Of a stretch of 64,000 bases of DNA, positions 53,541 through 62,917 are shown one piece after another. The stretch comes from Isochrysis galbana (Eukaryota; Haptophyta; Isochrysidales; Isochrysidaceae). The stretch is from positions 4,723,587 through 4,787,586 of the forward strand of contig CM030934.1 in NCBI GenBank assembly GCA_018136815.1. The letters are read 5' to 3'. Numbering within the stretch: position 1 is the first letter of the stretch; each line of letters begins with the position of its first letter. The translations under genes were made by a program, and so were the position numbers. The notes under the pieces are model-generated. The model did no database searches. It had not been told where the DNA came from and was given only the letters and a program-made list of their open reading frames with translations.

Positions 53541-53904
53541 GCGGCGTCCACCCGATGACCCGATGTCAGAACTTGGGCCTTGCTTTCATTTTCTTCTCGA
53601 AGCAGCCCCCCTCAGGTAGCGTTCCGTCTAAAGAGGACCACGCGAACGTTTTGTTTTTACATCATTAGAAACAAGGTGGCGTTGAACGTTTTATTTTTAC
53701 ACCATCTATGAAATGATTAGAGTTATTGATTTCCCCGACACATGGGCCGCTAAGGCGCGCCGCTGATAGGGCGGTCAAACAGAGTTTTTTTATTAGGGGT
53801 GAAAAAATGACCATCTCACGGTCGGTTAACGGTTAAGGAAATTTTTCAGGAATTTTTTCGGTAGAAAGTTCCCAATACACCCAACTAACACATATCCGGG
53901 CCCC

Positions 53905-54055
53905 ATTGGGACCCAGACCTCCACCTTGGGCCCCCACAACAAAACGTAACCAAATATTGACGAAAGACGCTAAAGTCGGAAAGGGCTTAAAGAGCTCAAC
54001 TTCAAAACGAGACCGGGCGCGGTGCATGCCCGCTTTTTACGATCCATCCTGTGGT
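53905..54055 (+). repeat. dispersed repeat T, copy 3
   Basis: CCTTGGGCCCCCACAACAAA, ACGTAACCAAATATTGACGA, AAGAGCTCAACTTCAAAACG, and GAGACCGGGCGCGGTGCATG match 20505-20640 at about 85%. The following GTGGTGGGCTGTGG differs from the other copies, so the repeat boundary is near 54050. Confidence 0.8.
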
Positions 54056-54887
54056 GGGCTGTGGAATAGCTGTGGTGGGTCTGTGTGAGGTTGTGGTTGT
54101 GGGTCTGTAACATGAGATGTATGAAGCGCGGGGCGGGAGGAACGGGATGAGCGACCGGAGGCAACACGGGAAGGGAGCACACGGGACGGCACAGGCGACT
54201 CATGGCCAGGCATGACGAACGAGGGCAGACGGGGAGACAGAAGGGTGGCACGAACCTGGCGTCCTAGCGGTGTCGCCGGAAGCAGAAGAAATAGGGGAAG
54301 CCTGAACACGGGGCGACGGGAGTCCACACGGAAACTATGGGAACAGAGGGAACACTAATGGAACGGGAAGGGGCGGGCGCGGGCGCTGGAGGGACGGAGG
54401 AGGCTCTCTGGCCCTCTCCGGCCAAGGGAACAAGGGAACGCCGCGAAGGCGTGAGAGAATGGAAGGAAGGGATCTCGGCTGCGAGTCGTACGCGCGGGAA
54501 ACCGGGGTGGGAGGAGAGAGGAGGAGCGAGGTGTGGGGGAGACACGCTCCAAAGATAGAAACGCGCTACGGGAGAGGGGAGGGAGAATATTGAAAGGTTT
54601 TTTTTTACCTATGTAGTACCTATTAACAGGTAACAGGTTTGGTAGGCCTCTTGACCTCTTAATAGAACCTATATTAGAAGCCTATTGTCCCATCTGGGGC
54701 CGCAGGAGAGGGGAGAGAGAGCGCGGAGAAGGGGGTGGGCGTGAGCAAGAAGGTATAGTTCCGTCAATTATGGGACATCAATCGAATGGAGCCATCAAAT
54801 GTCCATAGTCATGTATACAAAACAATGTCTACAGACCCTATGGCTGACTTTTAATATCTACGGGGAACACATCGCGCCGGGGCGCTT
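54056..54887. other. GC-rich region with retroelement debris
   Basis: It contains GGGAGAATATTGAAAGG followed by TTTTTTTTT (54583-54607), similar to the 3' terminus of the LINE at 21262. A short match to 60343-60383 (CGCAGGAGAGGGGAGAGAG...) lies at 54699-54740, and copy 2 of the short palindromic repeat at 54755-54830. Long ORFs at 54037-54558 are GC-skew artefacts. Confidence 0.5.
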
Positions 54888-55424
54888 TCAGAACGCAATT
54901 TTCATAAAACCCGTCAGGCAGGTAAGGCAGCGTTCAATCCTCATCTTCGTCTCCTTCTCCTTCTCCGCGTCCTCGATCCTGTGGATGGTGTCAATGTCGT
55001 TCTGCTGGCAGGCGACCAGGTCCCTTGTCTCATCTTGGGTGACGAGGTTTGTGATGCGTGAGAGGTGAGAGGACGGCCTTCTCGTCCTGCATCCAGAGTT
55101 TGCCAGCTGCCCGGCGTACTTGCACCATGGGACTCTTTTCATCGTACGCGACCACCGTGATCCGTGATGTATTCCATGCGGAGGTACGAGGTACGCGACG
55201 GCCGCCTCGTCTCCAATGTATTTGGTCTTCGGGATCTTGTCGTACTCGTCAGAGTAGTCGCCGACAAGCATGAGCTTTGCCTTGCACCGACGGCCCATGT
55301 ATGGCTCGATGAGTGCCCACATCGACGGGTAGCGTTCCTTGGCCAAATCCACGCGGAAGTCTCCACATCCACGGCCCATACCGGAGGCGGTGACGAACAG
55401 CATCGCCAGGATGGCGCCGCTCAT
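54888..55424 (-). pseudogene. unrecognised ORF with a partner at 30.9 kb
   Basis: An open frame of 178 residues; the second half is helical and charged (ITNLVTQDETRDLVACQQND, HRIEDAEKEKETKMRIE) and looks protein-like. About 50 bp (55165-55222) are nearly identical to 30893-30945. A second frame, PMVQVRRAAGKLWMQDEKAV, is shared with the 30.9-kb copy, so a frameshift may separate the two halves. Family unknown. Confidence 0.35.
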
Positions 55425-56465
55425 GGCTCCGCCGCTTGGCGCGGGCCGGACACCGGGCTGAGGAGCTGAGGAACGAGAACGGTCTCGCAGCGCGCCCGGG
55501 CTCGGTTCGAAGTTGGTTGGGCGGTCCGGCCTCCGCCGGCGGACGTTAGCGCGCGTGCTTTCGGGCGCCGCGACGGCCGATTTCGACGCAGCTTGGGGGC
55601 GCGTCGCGCACGATTGGCGTCGCTGGTCGCTGGCTGGGCGGCACCTAGATTTGGATATATGGATATGGTGCTTGGCGCGGGCCGGACACCGGGCTGAGGA
55701 ACGAGAACGGTCTCGTAGCGCGCCCGGCGTCGTTTTGAATTCGGCCTCTCCGAGATAGAGTATTTGTATTTAAAATAGTATTTAGGCCTGTTTTGCCGTT
55801 TTTGTTTTTGGCTTACGCTTACGCTTCGTTGTGGGAGCTCCCGGGGGGGGCCTGGGGCCCAAAGGGCACCGAAAAAAAAACCGAATCTGTGCTAGATATA
55901 TCTACTAGATAGGTATTTTCCGGGGTTTCTACCGCTTTACTTTGGTGTACTTCCTCAATCCTGACTTTTTCATGTTTACACCCTTAGAAGTTAAAATAGT
56001 GTTTGACCGCCCTACTACTACTAGATGAGTGTTTTCCGGGGTTTCTCTACCGCTTTACTTCTTACTTTGGTGTATTTCCGTATTTTCCCTCAATCCTGAC
56101 TTTTTCATTTTTACATCCTTAGAATTTTAAATAGTGTTTGACCGCCATACCTCTCCTTCCACTACAATAAAGGAGTAGAGCTCTACTCGTACCGAGAAGG
56201 AGAAAGACCTACGCTCTAGAGTACCCATACTTTACTACTACTACTAAATTCAAGGCACACCATGTGGATTATCCTTCTTGATACGAGTGCCCGGTACTAG
56301 TAGTAATACTCAGTATACTGGAACTCCTACCGGGACGGAGTGCAGAGAGACAGAGAGGGGGTCCCAGAATTTTGGCGCCCTCTGCCCCTTCCCCCGCAGC
56401 CAGAGCGGGCGAGAGAGCCTGAGAGCGGGCCTGCCCGCCCCCTGCCCCATCCTCGCTGCGCGCCG
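55425..56465. other. intergenic region with short duplications
   Basis: GCGCGGGCCGGACACCGGGC followed by TGAGGA occurs at 55440 and 55676. TTTTCCGGGGTTTCT with ACCGCTTTACTT and TTTTTCAT...TACA-CCTTAGAA is duplicated (55916-56000 and 56032-56135), each followed by TAGTGTTTGACCGCC. The region directly before 56466 is the RPA1 leader. There are no genes. Confidence 0.55.
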
Positions 56466-59356
56466 ATGCTCGACACGGGAGCAGTCGAGGCCATCTTCAA
56501 TGGCGACACCTCAGGCTCGCCCAGGGTGCAGCTCCTAGACGTGAAGCTCATCCCGCCCAAGCAGGGAGGGCCGAGCGGGCCCAGCCGCTACAGGCTCGTC
56601 ATCTCAGATGGCCGCCACTTCATGCAGGCGAGGCGGCGAGGCACACGGCTGGTTGCACACCCGTCATTACGCGCCCACTTGGACCGCACGCACCCATACA
56701 ATCTTCGGCGCGCTCGCTTCGACGCAAATCAAACCAGCCCTGCTTTGCGCTGCAGGCAATGCTGTCCACAGCACAAAATCACATCATGGAGACCGAGCAG
56801 GTGCGGCATGGTTCAACTATCTTATTGGCAAAATGTGGGCCGATTATAGCTCAATGTGCGTTAAAGTCACGAAAAGCGGCCTGTCTGCGTACAGGTCAAG
56901 GCATACAGTGTCGTTCAGCTGCAGCAGTTCATCTGCAATGTGATTCACAATCGAAAGGTACGAGCGTGGCGGCATCATGCGCACTTCAAAAGCCCATCGG
57001 CGCTCGAACCGATGGCCATCTGCTCCTTGCTTGATTTTGGATAGGTTATCATCGCCTTGAACATGATCCCGATCCAGCACATGGACGGCCCCATCGGCCA
57101 GCCTCAAAAGTGGGTGTTCGCCTGTGTGGATCGCGGCAAGGAAAGGGCTCGCCGGCGCACTTTTTTCTGACTGTGCATCCACACATGCCACTGGATTAGG
57201 CTTGATGAGGCCGACGCGCCTGGTGCGGGGCGGCCAAGCATAGCTGATAACAACGGTGGTTACGCTCCGCCAGGCGGTAAGCCTCTGCTTGGCAACTTGC
57301 GTTGGTCTTTGCGCTTCCGCTCAGCTGCAAGAGGTGCAGTACTAGTTAATCTAGGATTCACTGATATTATTGCAGGTCCGGGCGGCTACGCTCCCCGTCC
57401 TCAGCAAGATGGTTACGGTGCTCCCCAGCAGCATTGGCAGCAGTCGACGACGAGCTACGCGCAGCCAGCAGTACCAGCCTACCAGCAGCATCAATCGCTC
57501 CATGGAGGTGCCCAAGATCCATACCATCAGCAAAGTAGGCCACCACCGCCCTACAATCAACAGCAGCCTCCACCCAAGCGGCAGCAGACCTCGCCGCCGC
57601 AGTACAACCAGTGTCAGGCGCAGCGGCAAAATCAGTACGCTCAGTACGCGCAGCATTGTGGGGGGCCACCTCAGCAAATCAATCATGACTACGGCCAGAG
57701 TGCATGGCAGCAGCAGCCACAACACCAGCCATACGGACATGCGCCGCATCAACCGCATTACACAGGGCAAGGCGCCATTCAACGTGATTCAAACTCGTCC
57801 TACACGCCGATCGGCACCCTCACTCCCTACGTCAATCGCTGGAAGATCAAGGGCCGGGTGCTAAACAAGAGCAAGCGCAACTACAGCAATGCTCGAGGAG
57901 ACGGCAAGCTCTTCAACATTGAGGTGGTAGATCGGACAGGCGAGATCAAGATCACGGGCTTCAACGAACAATGTGATGCCTTTTTCGACAGGATCACAGT
58001 CGGTCACTGTTACGCGATATCTGGCGGTCAGCTGAAAGGCGTAGATAAGAGGTACGCGACAGGAATGCTATGGGCATGCTGCTCGATATGTCGGCATCCC
58101 AGGAAAAGGACCTGGTATTTTACCCACCACACTCATGACGTTCCACTGCTTAGGTACAATAAGCTCAGCCATCCTTTCGAGATCACCCTCAACCGCGGCT
58201 GCACCATCGAGGAAAGCGAAGATAGTGACGATATCCCAAAGCAACAGTTCAATTTCGTTCCGTTGGATCGCGTCGAGGTGCGCTGCATGGTAGCTTTGGC
58301 GGCGAAACTACCCGAATTCCGTCCTTCACTCCAAGCCCCACCCACAGATGATGCAAGACGATGCCCATGCGGATGTCTTGGCCATTATCTCGCAATGCGA
58401 TGAGCCACTAACGTACACGAACAAGGCGGGGCGGGAGGTGACGAAGCGCGTCATGCACCTTGCGGACATGAGTGGCAAGAGCATTGAGGCGACGCTCTTT
58501 GGCGACAGCGCCAATGATGCCCGGCTTGGCGTTGACCAAGTGATAGCAATCAAAGGTGCGCTCTTTGCCCGGTGCTTAGTGGTGCCGTGCGGCTATCCGG
58601 CTGTTCTAGGACAAGCCCTGACGGTAACTCCTGCTCGCCACAGGTGCCAAGGTTGGAAGCTGGAACACCAAGTCGCTCACACTCTGGGGCGACTGCCACT
58701 ACGAGATGAATGCCGACACGCCCGAGGCACATGAGTTGATGGGCTGGTGGCGTCAAAAAGGTTGCTCCATGCCACGCCAACACATCTCCGTTTCGGGCGG
58801 CGGCGGTACTGGCGGACGTGAATACCCCCGCATTCACTTCTCCGACATCGAAGAGCGAGCCATGGGCATGAATGGCACCCCCGAATACTTTTCCGTGTCG
58901 TGCTTTGTAACGCACATCAAAACGGACAAGAACTTGTGGTATATTGCTTGCCCGGTATGCAAGAAAAAGCTGCAAAGCGCCAATGAGACCAACCTTGAGG
59001 GGCACTGCGAGAAGTGTGACAAGTCTGTCATGGGTACTCGTCGCTGGATCTTTTCTGGCCAGTGCAACGATGTGACCGGGTCACGTTACATAAACTTCTT
59101 CGACGACACTGCAGTGAAACTGCTCGATAGCAAGAGCGCTGATGAGCTTGCACCACTAAAGGAAGAAAATCCGGTTGCCTTCGACGGGCATTTCCGCCGG
59201 CACTCCTTCCAGCGCGTGATGATGAAATGCCAGGTACGGAGCGATAATTACAACGATGAGCAGCGCTTGAAAGTGAGCTGCCAGGCATTCGCGCCACTCA
59301 ACACAGTCGAGGAGGGAACGAGACTGCTACAAGAGATCCGCACCATGAGCTTCTGA
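56466..59356 (+). CDS. RPA1: replication protein A large subunit
   Basis: Nine exons (56466-56627, 56756-56800, 56895-56957, 57045-57109, 57200-57276, 57376-58051, 58154-58277, 58348-58555, 58644-59356) give 710 residues in frame. Intron 1 is GC-AG; the others are GT-AG. The N-terminal OB domain (MLDTGAVEAIFNGDT, RYRLVISDGRHFMQ, QLQQFICNVIHNRK) recruits partner proteins. It is followed by a 150-residue Gln/Pro/Tyr-rich linker, DBD-A (YTPIGTLTPYV, SNARGDGKLFNIEVVDRTGE), DBD-B, and DBD-C with a C4 zinc ribbon (CPVCKKKLQ...CEKC). The end YNDEQRLKVSCQAFAPLN matches the last strands. RPA binds single-stranded DNA in replication and repair in the nucleus. Family identity is certain; some exon borders rest on homology and splice phase. 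Confidence 0.95.
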
Positions 59357-59899
59357 GCAGATGCACATGGCGCTTTAGTTCGTCACCACTTCAAATCTTG
59401 ATTGATTGGCTGACTGGCTGATGTGGCGCGGACCGGATTCTATCAGTCTCGCATAATTGCCGAGGCGATGCTCGGTTCAAGCAGGCCAGAAACAACTCTA
59501 TCTGAATGCATGTTCGGAAGAAAAGCGGAGAGCGCCTACGCAAAGAGGTGATAGAGCGCTAATGCAACGACCTTGAGGTGGCAATGAGCATTCGATCACG
59601 AAACATGCCCCTGATTGAATATTGATGCAGAATCCTTCAGTCGCACTCATTCACCCGTAGTCCCTCGAAACGCACTCCAAATCGGGCAAGCGGCTGTGCC
59701 GTGTCCAGATGCGCGTGTCGAGACGGCGCGTCGGACGTGCGTGTACTTGCTACTTGCGTCGTGTGATCGACAATTGATAGCCTCTATGATCTATGATTGA
59801 CTGTGTGTTGTTGCTTTCTTCCTCTCCTCATGTGGGACCATCGCTCATTCTTGCTCCCTCGGCTGCTGTAGAACGCATGCCTAGAAACATCCGAATATC
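59357..59899. other. RPA1 3' region, nothing recognised
   Basis: No ORF supported. It contains the RPA1 3' UTR and ends at the F-type hairpin at 59900. Confidence 0.4.
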
Positions 59900-60410
59900 A
59901 ACTAAGTTTATACTTAGTTCGCCCATGGTGGGGCACGAGCCCCCCCCCCTCTCCACTCCTCTCCTGCCATGGGGGAGGAACCACCCATGCTCCTGGCATG
60001 CCTAATGGCTTGCTAGGAGCAGACTGCCATGCTGACCCATTCTCTCATTGGCAAGCTGCAGGCTCGCCCTGCCTCGCGCGTCCTGGCCTGTCGTGCGGCC
60101 AGCCCATCGCTCCAACCTCCAACCCCCCCTCCCCCCTGGTTGACAGGCAGACAGGTGCAGAGTGGGGGCCCCTGAGGTTCAGGAGCGCCAGCGAGGGAGA
60201 GGCAGGGGAGGCCGGGGCCCAGCCCCCAGCCCCAGCCTCCTCTGCCCCCTCAGCTGGCCTCCAGGAGCCTCCAGCCAGGGGTCGCCAAGGGCAGCTGCAA
60301 GCTGCAGGTCTGTGCCGCAGGCGCGCCATCATCGCGCGTGCGCCGCAGGAGAGGGGAGAGAGCGCGCGGAGAAGGGGGTGGGCGGAGCGAGAGCTCCGCT
60401 CACCGAAAAA
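59900..60410 (+). mobile_element. F-type retroelement, 5' part
   Basis: It starts AACTAAGTTTATACTTAGTT, a perfect 8-bp stem around TTAT, followed by CGCCC and ATG (59925), and a GC stem GGGGC-ACGA-GCCCC. The next 130 bp are about 85% identical to the minus-strand copy starting at 8681 (CTCTCCACTCCTC, GCCATGGGGGAGGAACCACC). A section near 60343-60383 recurs at 54699. The 3' end is not defined. Confidence 0.75.
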
Positions 60411-60999
60411 TAGGTAAGCCCCGCACCTGTTTACATACAACATAAGTCAGGTTTGAGTAGGCCTTGGTAAAAATATGCGACATATTGAACTACATATTTG
60501 GGTCAACTTTTCCAAATTACAAATTACATATCATTACATTTTTGCGCATATTTCACATATTTACTGCATATTTGGGCGTGGGAGGAGGGGGATTCACAAA
60601 CTAACTAGCTAGCGTCTAGCGTACGGGGGACAAGGGCACGGACACAGGCGAGGTAGGAGGTAGGTAGGGGGTGGCAGAAAAAAATCTTTTGAACCAACAC
60701 CAACAGTTGTTTCCGCTGTTTGTACGGCGTGAGGTAGGCGTGCTAGTGTTGCACCTTCAAGAATGTTTTTTTAGGCGTGCTAATGTTGCTATTATCTATG
60801 CTCTATCCACTTCCCAACCTTCCCTTACAAACTCCCCCGTCCCCCATCACCAAGGTCCCTCGAGGCGGAATCCCTAGTTGTTATGAGTTATGTTGTATTC
60901 AGTATTCAGGCCTTTTGGCATGAATATTTCGACATGAGCACGAGCCTTCTTCGTTATAAAAAATCTTAAAAACTAGCCGTTACTAGCACGACGCGAGGC
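60411..60999. other. AT-rich region, nothing recognised
   Basis: It contains several CATATTT(G/A) and TTACATAT repeats near 60490-60570, and a CACCTTCAAGAATG followed by TTTTTTT (60751-60771), which could be a worn LINE 3' end. No gene is supported. Confidence 0.4.
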
Positions 61000-61079
61000 A
61001 GATTGCTGGTGCTACTCGCTACTCCCAACTACCCTCCCTTTCTACCACTACCCCTATCCCCTCCCCTCGATTCCTTCTC

Positions 61080-61257
61080 TGGAAGACCGGGGGAGGGGAA
61101 TGTGAATTTTATTTTTACTATTCCGGCAAATGTCCACGCTTTTAAGGTCAGAAATGGAGGGCACAGGGGGTGTCTGCGATGGAGGGAGGAGGGTGGCGCG
61201 AGGCCCCCATGGACACCTATTTCTACTTATACTACTAAATATAAAAGTAGGTTCGAG
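61080..61257 (-). mobile_element. G retroelement, 5' part, altered hairpin
   Basis: On the minus strand AACCTACTTTTATATTTAGT starts the copy, with a 20-bp AT insertion in the hairpin, then GTCCATGGGGGCCTCGCGCC (ATG at 61212) and CTCCATCGCAGACACC, as in the G element at 33828. It is truncated after about 170 bp. Confidence 0.65.
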
Positions 61258-61315
61258 GGGCGAGGGGGGCGAGATTTGAAGAGATGCTATAGGTGTATAT
61301 GTGTCTTAGTTTCTG

Positions 61316-62197
61316 CAACTAATCTTATGATTGGTCGCCATGGAGGGGGGCCTCGCGCCCCCCCCCACTCTCTCGACTCCCCTCATGGGGGGCGAGAACC
61401 ATCCACCCCCCTGCGCTGCCTCTTGGCATGTAGGGGGGACTCACCCAGACTGCCCAGACTCTCCCTGAGAGTCGGGCACAGATCGCACGCCCTGGCCCGC
61501 GTTGGCCTGCTTCTCGCTCTGACCAACCCCTCCTCCCCCTGGGCCCCCCTGATCAGGAGCCCCCAGCCAGCTCCTGTCGACCGGCAGGGGCTCGAGAGCC
61601 AGCGAGGGAGAGGCAAGAGGGGCCAGGGCCATGCCCCAGCCTCACCTGCCCCCTGAGCTGTGCTCCCAGCCAGGCCCCTGCAGGCCTCCTGGGGACCTGA
61701 AGAGGGGCCGCAGGCGCGCGCCATGGGCCAGAGCCGCAGGGAAGAGAGGAGGAAGAGGAAAGAGGGAGGAGAGGGGGGAGTGGCAGTTCCCCCCTCCGGC
61801 GTTTACGTGTTTACGTGTCTTCTCGCCCCGTTTGGGTAAGAGAAGACGGGGGCACCAGAACCAGGAGGGAAGGGCCGCGGCTCGCCGCGGCCACTCGCCT
61901 CGGCGAGAGAGATTAGCGCTTCTGGGCTCCCATTCACGAGTGCCCCCCCCCCCCTGCGTTGTTTTTACCCGAAAGGGGTTTTCCCCCAGCGTGGACTCGA
62001 GGAGAGGACGTGCTGGGGTGCGCGGGGTCGGTGCGTGCACTGGGGGGAGGACAAATATCGAGGGGAGGGGGCAGTGCCCCCTCCCCCCGGTAGCACTCGG
62101 ACACCTGGCTCGTCAGGCATGGCGGGATTCCGGGACGGAAAAGTTGTGTCCAATTAGCTAGTGGGGTTGGCTAGGATATAACATTAATTATTTTGTT
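61316..62197 (+). mobile_element. F retroelement, complete, 16-bp target duplication
   Basis: TGTGTCTTAGTTTCTG is repeated at 61300-61315 and 62198-62213. The 5' end is CAACTAATCTTATGATTGGT (61316 on), with arms ACTAATC/GATTGGT (one G.T pair) around TTAT, followed by CGCC and ATG (61340). A strong GC hairpin follows the ATG (GGGGGGC-CTCGC-GCCCCCC). The body has several GC-rich inverted repeats (GCCGCGGCTCGCCGCGGCC, CTCGCCTCGGCGAGAG). The 3' end is AACATTAATTATTTTGTT. 882 bp, no recognisable protein, so non-autonomous. Other copies: 7983, 20835+23353 (split), 5941. Confidence 0.92.
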
Positions 62198-62213
62198 TGT
62201 GTCTTAGTTTCTG

Positions 62214-62335
62214 TGGCATCGTCGGCTCGGCACACGTCGAGGTGTACGGACAAGTGCGCTTAGGGGTATCGTGATAGTACCGGGCTAGTGCGAGTAGTGG
62301 TACTAATGCTCAGATGTTTTAATTTTACTACTACT
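62214..62335 (+). mobile_element. G retroelement 3'-end fragment
   Basis: GATAGTACCGGGCTAGTGCG, AGTAGTGGTACTAATGCTCA and GATGTTTTAATTTTACTA are the reverse of the motif at 32915-32960. The end is (ACT)n-rich. Confidence 0.7.
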
Positions 62336-62409
62336 ACTATTATTGTACTCAGTTCACAGTTCAGCAACATGGGACATGGGGGAGGGCACGAGGCGCCTCC
62401 CCCGCATAT

Positions 62410-62850
62410 GCATATGTGAACTAAGTATGAACTTGGTTTGAGAAATCGTTTTTAAATAAGAAAGGAGACTTAGTGCCGCTACTGCCAGCACTAGCACTGG
62501 CCTGGTGCACACACGCGTGACCACATAACGCCACAGCACATACATATGTCTGCATGCGCGTTGGCGTTGGCGCTGGAGCGACCGGGCAATAATATGGTTC
62601 GCAGGTGACACGAACGCAACATGTATCAGCTCAAACCCTCCTCCATCGCACGGTGCCTCAGCTCCCCGCATCAAACTCCCCACAAGTCACAATAGGCGAA
62701 ACCCAGTGAAGGGCTGCCGCCGCACCGGGGAAAAGCTAAGGAGAGAACATGTATCGCTGTAGTGAGGCCGATCCTTACGGCGTCACGAGCCTCTTGTTTG
62801 AACAGTCCTCGAGAATTTCCGAAACGACGCCTAAGTACGTGTCGTCAACC
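62410..62850 (-). mobile_element. diverged G/F-type fragments
   Basis: 62455-62850 parallels 32910-33260 of the G element in the same orientation: GCACTGGCCTGGTGC, CTCCCCACAAGTCACAAT, CCGGGGAAAA, and GAACAGTCCTCGAG. Left of it, on the minus strand, AACCAAGTTCATACTTAGTT (62438-62419) is a further 5' hairpin, with one G.T pair, leading into CACATATGCATATGCGGGGG. So two elements are next to each other. Confidence 0.6.
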
Positions 62851-62917
62851 CCCCTCGGCAGTCGAATACGGTGGAAAACAATCCGGAAAACACCGAGGAT
62901 TCGACTCTCCGCCTAAA

